Below are positions 8,852 to 17,105 of a DNA stretch of 64,000 nt, piece by piece. The translations under genes and the position numbers were made by a program. The DNA is taken from contig SBEH01000001.1 of assembly GCA_009668945.1 (NCBI GenBank), forward strand, positions 179,766 through 243,765. The letters run 5' to 3'. The DNA is from Actinomycetota bacterium (lineage in GTDB: Bacteria; Actinomycetota; Coriobacteriia; Anaerosomatales; Anaerosomataceae). The notes beneath the pieces are model-generated. The model did not search any database and was not told where the DNA came from. It saw nothing but the letters and a program-made list of their open reading frames with translations. Position 1 is the first letter of the stretch; each line of letters begins with the position of its first letter.

Positions 8852-9076
8852 TCAGTCCTCGACAAGCTCGGCACCGTAGCCAGCACGCGTGATGGCCGCG
8901 ATGATCTCCGCCGAACCGATAACCTCGTCATCGTAGACGACCTCGGTCATCGAGCTCCGATGGTCGGCTGTGGCCGACGAAACACCGGGCAGGTCGGACA
9001 GGTCCATCCGGATGAGCATGGAGCACGACGGGCAGTGCATGCCTGTAGTCGCGAAGCGTCTTGTCACTCTTGCCAC
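8852..9076 (-). CDS. Small heavy-metal-associated (HMA) protein, CopZ-like
   Basis: 74 aa with a ferredoxin-like HMA fold: metal-binding GMHCPSC at residues 12-18 and the end AAITRAGYGAELVED typical for the last helix and strand. It would bind Cu(I) or another soft metal in the cytosol and pass it to a transporter. GTG start at 9074-9076 with GGGAGG a few bases upstream; it overlaps the end of the upstream gene by 13 nt. CcdA follows 37 bp downstream. Confidence 0.85.
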   Translation of the reverse strand: MARVTRRFATTGMHCPSCSMLIRMDLSDLPGVSSATADHRSSMTEVVYDDEVIGSAEIIAAITRAGYGAELVED

Positions 9077-9474
9077 GAGCGTCCTCCCTCAGCCGGGGTA
9101 TCATGTTGGTCATACTTGCCAGAGTCCTCGAGCGGCACCCGGCCCGGCATGTCCCCGCAGAACGGGCAGATGCGCCACGCCCCGTGGATCTCTCTCCCAC
9201 ACGAGGGACATTCGGCCCGGTCATCCGGTATGTCGATATCGTCCGTCCGCTGCCGCTCACTGAGCAGGATCCATGCGACGCCGGCGAGGGCGAGCACGGC
9301 GGCCACCGGAGCTACCCAACTCGCGGGCCGTGCCACGACGGAGCCGGCCACCTTTGAGTCGACGTACAACATGAACGCGACGCCGACGAAGGCCGCTGCG
9401 GTTGCGACGATCCCCGCCATCCTGAGGCCGATCCGAAGACGCTCTTCCACGCCGCGCTCCCACTGAGCAGACAT
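9064..9474 (-). CDS. Membrane protein with C-terminal zinc ribbon
   Basis: 136 aa with two TM helices (residues about 19-38 and 51-70) and then a cytoplasmic zinc ribbon ECPSCGREIHGAWRICPFCG with two CxxC knuckles. Unknown function. ATG at 9472-9474 chosen over one 36 nt upstream because family-like content begins here. The stop lies 13 nt inside the following HMA gene, suggesting coupled translation. It is the first gene after the NtrC regulator and may belong to the same transcript. Confidence 0.65.
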   Translation of the reverse strand: MSAQWERGVEERLRIGLRMAGIVATAAAFVGVAFMLYVDSKVAGSVVARPASWVAPVAAVLALAGVAWILLSERQRTDDIDIPDDRAECPSCGREIHGAWRICPFCGDMPGRVPLEDSGKYDQHDTPAEGGRSWQE

Positions 9475-9543
9475 GACATCCGTTCCTTCAGCGTGCAATG
9501 CACATGCCAACCCGCCGCGCTTCGGCGGTGCAACCGAGGGCCG

Positions 9544-10893
9544 CTAGAGGCCGAACTTGTCCATGCGCGCCTCCAGGGTCTTGGTGGTCAGACCCAACAG
9601 CTTGGCCGCCTGAGGGAGACTGCCGCCGGCGCGCTCCAGCGCCTGGCGGACCAAGTCGAGTTCTACTTCCTCGAGATCGACGCCTGCGTCCGGAAGAGCG
9701 AACGGGCGGACCCCGGCGTCGCACGACGCCAGCCCGGCCCGTACTTCCGCGGGCAGGTCATCGCTGGTGATGACCGGCTCGTGGGACAGGATGACCACCC
9801 GCTCGATCGTGTTCTCCAATTCGCGCACGTTCCCGGGCCACTGGTAGCTCGCCAAGGCATCCATCGCCGTCGGCGCAATCGTACGATCGCCTGCGCCGAA
9901 CTTGTTCAGGAAGTGGGCTACGAGCAGCGGGATGTCGTCAGGGCGCTTCCGCAAAGGCGGGATGGTGATGGGCACGACGTTCAGCCTGTAGTAGAGGTCT
10001 TCGCGGAAGGTTCCGTCGGCGATCAGCTGCAGCAGGTCGCGGTTCGTCGCCGAAACGACCCTGACATCCACCTCGATGCTGCGTGTCCCACCGAGGCGCT
10101 CGAAGGTGCGCTCCTGCAGCACCCGCAGCAACTTGATCTGTACCGCCTGCGATACGTCGCCGACCTCGTCTAGGAAGAGGGTTCCGCCGTTGGCCATCTC
10201 GAATCTGCCCGGCTTGGCCGTCATCGCCCCCGTGAAGGCTCCCTTCTCGTAGCCGAAGAGCTCGCTCTCCAGCAAGGTCTCCGGAAGCGCGCCGGCGCTG
10301 ATCGACACGAATGGCTTCGACGCTCGCGGGGACAGGCTGTGGAGCGCCCTCGCGACCAGCTCCTTGCCCGTGCCTGACTCGCCGTACACCATGACTGTCG
10401 CGTTCGTCGGTGCGACCTTCCTCACCGTCTCGAGCGCCTCCAGCATCCGTGCATCCGCCGCGACGATGCCCTGGATGTCCCAGTCGCGGCCGAGTTCCTC
10501 ACGGAGCCGGTCGACCTCGGCAGTGAGTTCGCTCATGCGGAGCGCCCTCTCGATCGACAGCCTGAGTTCGTCGAGATCGAACGGTTTGGTCAGATACTCG
10601 TTGGCGCCGGTTTTCATGGCCTCGACCGCCGTCTGCACGTTCCCGTGAGCGGTGAGCATGATCACCGGGCTTTGCAGGCCCTTTGCCCGAATGCGCCGCA
10701 GCACCTCCATGCCGTCAGGTGCCGGCATCTTGTGATCGAGGATGACAAGATCGGGGTCCTGCTGGGTGATGGCCGAAAGCGCCTCCTTGCCGTCGGCGGC
10801 CTCGATTACTTCGTGACCGTCCTCTTCGAGCGCCTGGCGAAGCACCCATCGCATGTTCTTCTCGTCATCGGCAACGAGCACTCGATGCGTCAT
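9544..10893 (-). CDS. NtrC-family sigma-54-dependent response regulator
   Basis: 449 aa. Receiver domain with phospho-acceptor Asp in LVILDHKMP and Lys in YLTKPFD, AAA+ domain with Walker A GESGTGKE, the sigma-54 contact loop GAFTGA and Walker B GGTLFLDEVGD, and a Fis-type helix-turn-helix at the C terminus (AAKLLGLTTKTLEARM). It activates RpoN holoenzyme from distant sites after phosphorylation. Start ATG overlaps the kinase stop codon (ATGA), and the kinase in turn overlaps rpoN. Target genes are not known. Confidence 0.95.
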   Translation of the reverse strand: MTHRVLVADDEKNMRWVLRQALEEDGHEVIEAADGKEALSAITQQDPDLVILDHKMPAPDGMEVLRRIRAKGLQSPVIMLTAHGNVQTAVEAMKTGANEYLTKPFDLDELRLSIERALRMSELTAEVDRLREELGRDWDIQGIVAADARMLEALETVRKVAPTNATVMVYGESGTGKELVARALHSLSPRASKPFVSISAGALPETLLESELFGYEKGAFTGAMTAKPGRFEMANGGTLFLDEVGDVSQAVQIKLLRVLQERTFERLGGTRSIEVDVRVVSATNRDLLQLIADGTFREDLYYRLNVVPITIPPLRKRPDDIPLLVAHFLNKFGAGDRTIAPTAMDALASYQWPGNVRELENTIERVVILSHEPVITSDDLPAEVRAGLASCDAGVRPFALPDAGVDLEEVELDLVRQALERAGGSLPQAAKLLGLTTKTLEARMDKFGL

Positions 10894-12416
10894 TGCTGGA
10901 CCTCTTTCTGCGAAGTCACGGGCAGCGCCACGGTGAACGTCGCGCCCCTGCCCGGCGCACTCTCGACCTCAACCCTGCCACCGTGCTGGTCGATGATCCT
11001 GTGCACTATGGTAAGACCCAGGCCCGTGCCCCCGTCTCGCGTGGAGAAGAAGGGGTCGAACACCTTCTCCAGCATCTCCGGCTGGATTCCGGGACCCGTG
11101 TCGATCACCGAGATGTAGACGAACGAATCGTCGTCCCAGACTCGCACCGTGATCGTGCCTCCAGTGTCCTCCATCGCCTGTACCGCGTTCGACACGAGGT
11201 TGACCAGGACCTGCTTCAGCTGGTCCGCGTCCGCAAGCACCGTGAGGTTCTCGGCCGTGGTCGACACCTCGATGCCCACACGCGCCTGACCGGCGAACTG
11301 CCTCGTGAACAGCACGATGTCGTCGATCACCTGGCCGATGTCGATCGGTCTCAGGGTCGGCGCCGAGGGCCGGCCGAAGTCGAGGAGCGTCTTGATCACG
11401 CGATCGAGCCGATCGATCTCCTGCTTGATGATCCGCGCCGCGTCCTGGACTCGGGCGGCGTCTCCGTGAGAGTCCTCCACGAGCTGCACCGACGCGCGTA
11501 TGATTCCCAGCGGATTCCGCACCTCGTGCGCAACACCGGCGGTCAGTTCGCCCATCGCGGCCAGTCGGTCGGTGCGGATCAGCTGGTCGGTCAGTGCGCG
11601 AAGCTCGGAGACATCCTCGAGCGTCACCACCGCTCCGATGACGCGTCCGGGCATGTCGCGCATGCGCGACATGGCGACCTGCGTGTGGAGCACACGTTCG
11701 TCGGCGGTCACGGCCTGAATCTCCGTCACCAGCTTGGGCGTCCGGCCGCTGAGAAACCGGGCGAGAACGGCATCGAGCCCGCCATCATCGCGGAACAGCG
11801 TGCGGAGTCGTCTCGGCACCATCTCGGCTTCGCGCATTCCGATCATGCGCTCGGCCGCGGCATTGACCGTGGCCACCGATCCGTCAGGACCTACGGTGAT
11901 CACGCCCGAAGTGATCGACCGCAGAATCGCCTGCATGTAGTCCTGGATGTTCACTAGCTGGATCGCGCGCTCCTCGAGTGTGTGGTACGCCTCCTCGAGC
12001 CGAAGACTGACCCGGCGCAGGTCTGTGGCCTTCCTCTCCTCCAGGTCGCGAAGCCAGCCGAACAACACGCCGATCGCCAGGTACATCGCGATCTCGTACA
12101 GATCATCGACGTTCTGCCCGACGAACGCGCCGCTCGAGGTGTGCGCATGCGGGAGCAGGAGCAGCGAAGAAGCGACCGCGACCGACAATCCGCCGCGCCA
12201 GCCGAACGCGAAGCCCGCATAGACGATCGGGACGTAGTACAGCTTGCGATAGAACAGATGCATGGCATCCGCGTTCGGCGAGACGTCGCTCAGGAGATGC
12301 AGCGCGGCGATCGCGCCTAGGACGCCCACGACGACTAGCACCTCTCGCTTCGGCGAGAGCGCGCCGAACCGGTTCAGAACGCGGCGACCCCGCGGAGTCT
12401 TCGCTGCGTCGCTCAT
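10890..12416 (-). CDS. Membrane histidine kinase, partner of the NtrC-type regulator
   Basis: 508 aa. The N terminus has about four TM segments (residues 30-130; LYYVPIVYAGFAFGWRGGL) with little extracellular mass, then a PAS domain (about 165-275), the HisKA box VAHEVRNPLGIIRAS with the phospho-histidine, and a HATPase_c domain (NLVSNAVQAM, DTGPGI, GTGLGL). This is the usual layout of NtrB/AtoS/ZraS-like kinases that act on sigma-54 activators. It overlaps rpoN upstream and the regulator downstream by 4 nt each. The signal is probably sensed in or at the membrane or by the PAS domain. Confidence 0.93.
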   Translation of the reverse strand: MSDAAKTPRGRRVLNRFGALSPKREVLVVVGVLGAIAALHLLSDVSPNADAMHLFYRKLYYVPIVYAGFAFGWRGGLSVAVASSLLLLPHAHTSSGAFVGQNVDDLYEIAMYLAIGVLFGWLRDLEERKATDLRRVSLRLEEAYHTLEERAIQLVNIQDYMQAILRSITSGVITVGPDGSVATVNAAAERMIGMREAEMVPRRLRTLFRDDGGLDAVLARFLSGRTPKLVTEIQAVTADERVLHTQVAMSRMRDMPGRVIGAVVTLEDVSELRALTDQLIRTDRLAAMGELTAGVAHEVRNPLGIIRASVQLVEDSHGDAARVQDAARIIKQEIDRLDRVIKTLLDFGRPSAPTLRPIDIGQVIDDIVLFTRQFAGQARVGIEVSTTAENLTVLADADQLKQVLVNLVSNAVQAMEDTGGTITVRVWDDDSFVYISVIDTGPGIQPEMLEKVFDPFFSTRDGGTGLGLTIVHRIIDQHGGRVEVESAPGRGATFTVALPVTSQKEVQQ

Positions 12417-13807
12417 CGGCGTTTGCGGGCCCAGGACGGCTCGATTCCGAGCTCCTCCCGGTACTTGGCTACCGTGCGCCTGGCGATGTCGATCCCCTCG
12501 TCCCGCAGCGCGTCAGCGATACGCTGATCCGACAGAGGGCGACCGGGCTCCTCGGCAGAGAGCAGACCGCGCATGCGACGTTTGACGGTGGTCGAGGCCA
12601 CATCCATGCCGGTCGACGTGCGGTAACCGCCCGAGAAGAAGTGCCGCAGTTCGAACAGGCCGTACGGAGTCGCCACGTACTTGCCCGTCACGCCCCGGCT
12701 CACCGTCGAGAGATGTACGCCGATCTCACTGGCGACGTCCTCCAACCGCAGGGGGCGCAGATCGCCTTTCCCGTCCTCGAAGAAGTCGCGCTGCACCTCC
12801 AGCACGATCTGCGTGATCCTGCTGACGGTGTCCCGCCTCCGGTCGACGTTGCGCATGAACGTCTCGGCCGACCGGATCTTCTCCTTGAGGTAGCGGCGCG
12901 TTTCGTCGTCGGTTCCTGCACTGGAGCGCAGCATGGAGCGGTAGCGCGGACTCACCCGCAAAGACGGGACGACGTCGCTGTTGGGAATGACGAGCCATTC
13001 ATCGCCGAACCTTCGGAGTGTCACGTCCGGTACCACATACGCCGGCGCCGGGCCGGGAGAGAAAGCACCCGCGGGACGGGGGTTCAGCAACCGCAGCGTC
13101 TCCACGACTTCGCGCACACGTTCCTCGGTCGTGCTCAGCGCTCGCGCGATCTTCCGGAAGCGATTCACCGCGACATCATCGAGATGGGTCTTGATGATGG
13201 CTTCAAGCGCAGGCGACGACACACCTATGACGCCGGCCTGGATCATGAGCGCCTCGGGCACGCTTCGCGCACCGATGCCGGGAGGATCCAGTTGCTGCAC
13301 GACTTCCAGGGCCTTCTCGGCAACAGCGGGCGTAAGCCCCGTGATCCGCGCGATCTCGGCACAGTCCCCGACGAAGAAGCCGTCATCATCGAGCGAGCCG
13401 ATGATCGCGCGAGCTGCAAGCTCGACGTCGTCGGAGATGTCCAGAAGGGCGAGCTGCTCGATCAGGTAGTCGCCGAAGCTGCGGACACCGCCGACGAACT
13501 CCTCCGAGTTGATCTCCTCAGCGCCGGGGTCCCGCGGACCCGAGCCGTCCATGCGCTCGAGTTCCTCGTACTGGTCAAGCCACTCGTCCCACGCGCGTTC
13601 GTCCTCGACCTCCTCCACCCGCTCCTCGTGGCTTTCCGAGGCCTCGTACTCTTCATCTTCAAGCTCGAGTACCGGGTTTTCGAGCAGCTCGGTCTCGATG
13701 AGCGCCTGCAACTCGGCAACCGGCATGGCGAGGATGCTCAGCCCCTGATAGACCTGCGGGGAGAGTGTGACTTTGTGACGAAGTTCCGGGCGCTGCCCGA
13801 GTTCCAT
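12413..13807 (-). CDS. rpoN: RNA polymerase sigma-54 factor RpoN
   Basis: 464 aa. Region I begins MELGQRPELRHKVTLSPQVY, followed by an acidic region (ELEDEEYEASESHEE), the core-binding domain and the C-terminal RpoN box RRTVAKYREELGI. It recognises -24/-12 promoters and needs an AAA+ activator; such an activator is encoded two genes downstream in the same operon. Start at ATG 13805-13807 after GGGGTG, matching the usual family start; a 9-residue extension is possible. The C terminus ends in WARKRR shortly after the box. Confidence 0.95.
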   Translation of the reverse strand: MELGQRPELRHKVTLSPQVYQGLSILAMPVAELQALIETELLENPVLELEDEEYEASESHEERVEEVEDERAWDEWLDQYEELERMDGSGPRDPGAEEINSEEFVGGVRSFGDYLIEQLALLDISDDVELAARAIIGSLDDDGFFVGDCAEIARITGLTPAVAEKALEVVQQLDPPGIGARSVPEALMIQAGVIGVSSPALEAIIKTHLDDVAVNRFRKIARALSTTEERVREVVETLRLLNPRPAGAFSPGPAPAYVVPDVTLRRFGDEWLVIPNSDVVPSLRVSPRYRSMLRSSAGTDDETRRYLKEKIRSAETFMRNVDRRRDTVSRITQIVLEVQRDFFEDGKGDLRPLRLEDVASEIGVHLSTVSRGVTGKYVATPYGLFELRHFFSGGYRTSTGMDVASTTVKRRMRGLLSAEEPGRPLSDQRIADALRDEGIDIARRTVAKYREELGIEPSWARKRR

Positions 13808-13856
13808 AGGCACCCCGCGGGGACGACGCGGCAAGCAAACAACGTACCACAGGCGA

Positions 13857-14864
13857 TTATGCCTCGGGCGGTACGTCCCCTAACGGCTCCCGCGCTACCA
13901 CCGGCATCTCCGCCGGGACGCGTGTTCGTACCTGCGAGAGCACCACCGCGCCGATGACCAGCGCTCCGCCGAGGAGTTGGAGGCCGCTCAGGTGCTCGCC
14001 GAATACGAACCAAGCGGCCAGCCCCGCAATGACCGGCTCGATCGCGGAGGTGATCGAGGCTTGAGTCGCCTCGATGAGGTGCAGTGCCCGAAGGAACGCC
14101 CCGAACGGAATGACGGTGCTGACAACCGACAGCACGAGCACGGCGATCGCTGCCCGCCAGTCCGCCAGCAGTGCGATGACCTTGCCCGGCCCGGGTAGCA
14201 CGAGCATCCAGAATCCCGACGCGGCGCCAAGACCGTACGCGAGCATCGTCCAGGGTTCGAACCGGCCTGCGGCGTAGCGTCCCATGAGCGCATAGCCTGC
14301 AAAGAACACCGCAGCGACCAGGCCCCAGAGGACACCTTCGCGCGAGACGACGGGTCCCTGCCCTCCCAGGACTCCGACCATGAGTGCGCATCCCGCCACG
14401 CTAGTGGCAACCGCCGCGGGGAGCGCCCAGGTGAGGCGCTCCTTCAAGATCGCGACCGAGAACACCAGCACCACCACGGGCGCGAGGTACTCGAGGAGTA
14501 TCGCGGTGGCTACGCCCGTGAGCGAGATCGCCTTGAAGTAGGCGAAATGCACCGCCGCAAGTCCCAGAACGCCGAACGCCACCAGGAACGGTAAGTTGCG
14601 GATCTCCGTCCTCAGCAACTGGTGCCGCCGCGTGATCACCAGGAAGCCGATCACGATGACCGTCGAGATGATGGCTCGCGCGGCAGATAGCACGAGCGGG
14701 TCGACTTCGAGGCCGAGTGGCGGAAACGGCCAGCCGGCAGCAGCAGCGCCCGGCGCGGTGAACAGCCACTTCGCGATCAGCCCTCCGCATGCCCAGCACG
14801 CGGCGGACATCAGGACGAGTGCGTAACCTTCGGCCCTGCGGCCACCCGTCAGGGCCTGGCGCAT
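13857..14864 (-). CDS. EamA/DMT-superfamily permease
   Basis: 335 aa with ten predicted TM helices in two EamA repeats, the second starting near GVLWGLVAAVFFAGYALMGR. Transporters of this family export or import small metabolites; the substrate cannot be read from sequence. The ATG shares one base with the TGA stop of the CDF gene (TGATG), so the 5' 76-residue extension of the frame is rejected. The C terminus is a short cytoplasmic tail. Confidence 0.85.
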   Translation of the reverse strand: MRQALTGGRRAEGYALVLMSAACWACGGLIAKWLFTAPGAAAAGWPFPPLGLEVDPLVLSAARAIISTVIVIGFLVITRRHQLLRTEIRNLPFLVAFGVLGLAAVHFAYFKAISLTGVATAILLEYLAPVVVLVFSVAILKERLTWALPAAVATSVAGCALMVGVLGGQGPVVSREGVLWGLVAAVFFAGYALMGRYAAGRFEPWTMLAYGLGAASGFWMLVLPGPGKVIALLADWRAAIAVLVLSVVSTVIPFGAFLRALHLIEATQASITSAIEPVIAGLAAWFVFGEHLSGLQLLGGALVIGAVVLSQVRTRVPAEMPVVAREPLGDVPPEA

Positions 14865-15802
14865 CAGAGCCGCCCGTCCCGCTCCTGATCGGCTGTCTTC
14901 CGCTGCTGGTAGGGATCGAGCGGCTCCAGGTGCGCAATCACATCCGTGACCTCGGCGAATGCGTCGGCTATGGCCTTCTCGACTCCCTCGGCGATCGCGT
15001 GCGCGTTGGCCAGGCTCGTGCCAGGATCCACCTGCACGTGAAGATCGACGCAGACGTCGCTCTCGGTGCCTCTCGTTCGCACGTCGTGGCAACCGAGCAC
15101 CCCTTCTACGCCCAGCGCGACTTCTCCCACGCGCGCGGGTTCCAGCCGCGCCGTGTCCGCCAGCGACTCCCCTGCTCCCGCGAGCACGCGAAGGCCGGTG
15201 AGGATGATGAAGCCGGCGATGACGAGGCCCAGAACGGGGTCAGCGATCGGGAAGCCGAGCTTCACAGCGACCAGGCCTCCGATGACGCCTAGCGACACGA
15301 GGATGTCGCTGCCCGTGTGACTCGCATCCGCCTTCAGGATCTCGCTGTTGAGGCGGACACCTGCCCGACGCTCGAGCGTGGTGACCACGAGGTTGACCGC
15401 CAGAGTGATCACCATGACCGCGAAGCTGATCGCATCCACACGGGGACCGCTACCCGGATCGGACAGACGCTCGATGGCCGAGGAGCCGACTCGCCAGGCC
15501 GCGAACAACAGCAGAGCTCCGATCGCAGCCGAGGCGAACGTCTCGAACTTCGCGTGCCCATAGGGATGATCGCGATCCGCGGGCCTGGCGGCAAAGCTGA
15601 GACCGATCAGCCCGATGACGTTCGAGGTGCCGTCGAACATGGAATGGAAGCCGTCAGCGGTCACCGACACGGAATCGATCAGCAGGCCGTAGCCGAGCTT
15701 CGCCGCCGCAACGCCCACGTTGAGCACCAGCACCCACCACAGGACTCGCCGAATCGACCGGATGCGATCGCCGGCTGCGTTCCGTGGCTCCGTGTAGCCC
15801 AT
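14864..15802 (-). CDS. Cation diffusion facilitator (CDF) metal transporter
   Basis: 312 aa. Six TM helices with the CDF metal sites TADGFHSMFDGTSN (TM2) and KADASHTGSD (TM5), then a cytoplasmic ferredoxin-like domain rich in His and Asp (GCHDVRTRGTESDVCVDLHV). It exports divalent cations such as Zn, Fe, Mn or Co by proton antiport. ATG 15800-15802 after GGGGGC. It is divergent from a CsoR/CstR-type repressor gene and its 5' region contains that repressor's operator, so it is a likely target. Confidence 0.9.
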   Translation of the reverse strand: MGYTEPRNAAGDRIRSIRRVLWWVLVLNVGVAAAKLGYGLLIDSVSVTADGFHSMFDGTSNVIGLIGLSFAARPADRDHPYGHAKFETFASAAIGALLLFAAWRVGSSAIERLSDPGSGPRVDAISFAVMVITLAVNLVVTTLERRAGVRLNSEILKADASHTGSDILVSLGVIGGLVAVKLGFPIADPVLGLVIAGFIILTGLRVLAGAGESLADTARLEPARVGEVALGVEGVLGCHDVRTRGTESDVCVDLHVQVDPGTSLANAHAIAEGVEKAIADAFAEVTDVIAHLEPLDPYQQRKTADQERDGRL

Positions 15803-15811
15803 TCCGCCCCC

Positions 15812-15840
15812 TTGTTGCGAATACCCCCGAGGGGTATATT
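15812..15840 (+). promoter_or_regulatory. Promoter of the CsoR/CstR-family gene
   Basis: TTGTTG (15812-15817) and TATATT (15835-15840) with a 17-bp spacer. The spacer is almost entirely filled by the palindromic operator at 15821-15837, so bound repressor would block RNA polymerase. The start codon lies 59 bp downstream of the -10. Confidence 0.65.
15821..15837. promoter_or_regulatory. CsoR/CstR-type operator
   Basis: ATACCCCCGAGGGGTAT is a near-perfect palindrome with ATACCCC and GGGGTAT arms, the G-tract type of site bound by CsoR-family tetramers. It lies between the divergent repressor and CDF transporter genes, inside the repressor's own promoter and in the 5' leader of the CDF gene. 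Confidence 0.8.
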
Positions 15841-15859
15841 CACGAGCACAAACCATGCA

Positions 15860-15887
15860 ATTGTACGCCTGCCACCTACTCCCGCAA
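15860..15887 (-). promoter_or_regulatory. Possible promoter of the CDF/EamA genes
   Basis: Minus strand TTGCGG (15882-15887), 16-bp spacer, TACAAT (15860-15865). Transcripts from here would cross the operator at 15821-15837 before reaching the CDF start, so repression could act as a roadblock. Confidence 0.45.
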
Positions 15888-15898
15888 GGAGACTGGCC

Positions 15899-16201
15899 AT
15901 GGACGAGACCTCAAGTACCCCACTCGATGCCAGCGAGGAAGATCGGCGGAAGATCCTCAATCGCCTTCGCCGCCTCGAGGGTCAGATCCGCGGGCTGCAG
16001 ACGATGGTCGAGAGTGGCAAGGACTGCGAGGCCTTGCTCACCCAGATCATGGCCGCCAAGTCAGCGCTCAACCAGGTCGGTCTTCACATCATCGGCCACT
16101 CCATGAAGACATGCCTCGAGGACGAACGCACCACCGACCGGGACGCGCTGGTCGACGAGGCCATCAAGGTCTTCCTCAAGTACTCGAGCTGCGTACAGTA
16201 G
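15899..16201 (+). CDS. CsoR/CstR-family (DUF156) repressor, CstR-like cysteine pair
   Basis: 100-aa all-helical repressor. KILNRLRRLEGQIRGLQTM is the DNA-binding start and ESGKDCEALLTQI carries Cys43. The second conserved Cys is Cys72 in HSMKTCLED. In copper-sensing CsoR a histidine lies four residues before this Cys (His70/Cys74 in B. subtilis); here that position is Ser68 and a His sits one residue earlier. This looks more like the CstR persulfide sensors, which keep only the two cysteines. ATG 15899-15901 after AAGGAG; long upstream frame rejected. It should repress itself and the divergent CDF gene. Confidence 0.88.
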   Translation: MDETSSTPLDASEEDRRKILNRLRRLEGQIRGLQTMVESGKDCEALLTQIMAAKSALNQVGLHIIGHSMKTCLEDERTTDRDALVDEAIKVFLKYSSCVQ

Positions 16202-16218
16202 CCACCCGCCCGCAACGC

Positions 16219-16572
16219 CTAGGCGCACGCACTATCGACGAGCGCCACGACCGACGCCTCGGCCTCCGCCGGCTGGTCAGCGACGCCCATTTCCTGCAGT
16301 AGCGCCACGGGCCGGATAGCGCTCACCCACACGATGTCCCCTTCGGAGTAGACGTGCATCTTGCACAAGTCCGAGGACGTGTCCGAGATGCCGATGTCGA
16401 AGACGACCAGCGGCCGAATCACGAAGCCCTTGGCTGCCAGAGTGGCCTGCAGGTCGTGGCGCCTGACGACGTCGAAGCCGTGCAAGCGCACACTCCGCTC
16501 CACGGCCTCGAGCATCTCGGGGAAGGCCCTGTGACCTTCACGCCTGTACGTGAACTCCATCGCCACCACCAT
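16219..16572 (-). CDS. DUF302-family protein
   Basis: 117 aa of the DUF302 fold, a small alpha/beta domain common in sulfur- and metal-related neighbourhoods. Recognisable parts are the early helix (EMLEAVERSVRLHGFDVV), the middle strand VFDIGISDTSSDLCKM and PVALLQEMG near the end. No signal peptide. ATG at 16570-16572 or 12 nt later both have a possible site (GAGGCG upstream). It is convergent with the CsoR/CstR gene and downstream of an FmdB-type gene. Function unknown. Confidence 0.75.
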   Translation of the reverse strand: MVVAMEFTYRREGHRAFPEMLEAVERSVRLHGFDVVRRHDLQATLAAKGFVIRPLVVFDIGISDTSSDLCKMHVYSEGDIVWVSAIRPVALLQEMGVADQPAEAEASVVALVDSACA

Positions 16573-16604
16573 GTCGGGCGCGCCTCACGGGCGAGCTACC
16601 GCCC

Positions 16605-16799
16605 TCAGCCGAAGCCCTCCTTCGGCGCGCACGCTGATACCGATTCCGGGGACCGGACGACCAACCCGCCGCCAACGCCTGCGGCGACATGCGCCGATCC
16701 GCACTCCGGACACACCCGGTCCGACTCCCTCAGCAACCGCATGACGAAGAGGTCGAACCGGTGACCGCACTCCAGGCAGTGAAGTCCGTACGTTGGCAT
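16605..16799 (-). CDS. FmdB-type zinc ribbon protein
   Basis: 64 aa. MPTYGLHCLECGHRFDLF and RVCPECGS form the two zinc knuckles of the FmdB regulatory family, followed by a flexible Gly/Ser-rich tail. These proteins are small putative regulators of unknown targets. ATG at 16797-16799. It starts 13 bp after the stop codon of the thioredoxin remnant, as in an operon whose first gene has decayed. Confidence 0.78.
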   Translation of the reverse strand: MPTYGLHCLECGHRFDLFVMRLLRESDRVCPECGSAHVAAGVGGGLVVRSPESVSACAPKEGFG

Positions 16800-16811
16800 G
16801 TGTCGACTCGC

Positions 16812-17053
16812 CTACAGCAGCCCGAATTCGCGCCCCGGCGCGTCGGCGCCCTTGGCCCCCACTACCTGCGATACAAGAGTACCACCTTCGAACTTGGCGA
16901 TGGTGGGGATGCTCATGATCCCGCACTGGACCGCCATCCAACGCGCCTCGTCCACGCTGACCTTCACGAAGACTGCCTTCTGCCCTGTCCTGGCCGCCGG
17001 CTTCTAGAGTTCGGGGGCCACCATCCGGCACGGGCCGCACCAGGGCGCTGTGG
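16812..17053 (-). pseudogene. Thioredoxin pseudogene (N terminus lost, internal amber stop)
   Basis: Minus-strand frame reads APWCGPCRMVAPEL, then a TAG (17004-17006), then KPAARTGQKAVFVKVSVDE and CGIMSIPTIAKFEGG, ending at TAG 16812-16814. This is the thioredoxin active site, the central strand and the cis-proline loop (IPT) in the right order and spacing. The TAG stands where Glu is usual in EL(E)KLA. Upstream of the active site the frame is closed and the expected VDFW strand is missing; that DNA is the leader of the plus-strand gene at 17106. Two independent lesions make this a pseudogene. Confidence 0.8.
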
Positions 17054-17105
17054 CGCGCCCTCCGGGGTTCCTCTATCGTCTTCCACTGGAAGGAGTGCGT
17101 ACGCG

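Noticed and set aside
17004..17006. TAG in thioredoxin as a recoded (pyrrolysine) codon
   Set aside because: The 5' end of the gene is also missing, so simple decay explains the stop; Pyl in thioredoxin is not expected.
16689..17105. Long 5' extension of the chelatase-like frame
   Set aside because: It is the antisense shadow of the thioredoxin remnant and FmdB gene; the TTG at 17106 has the ribosome site.
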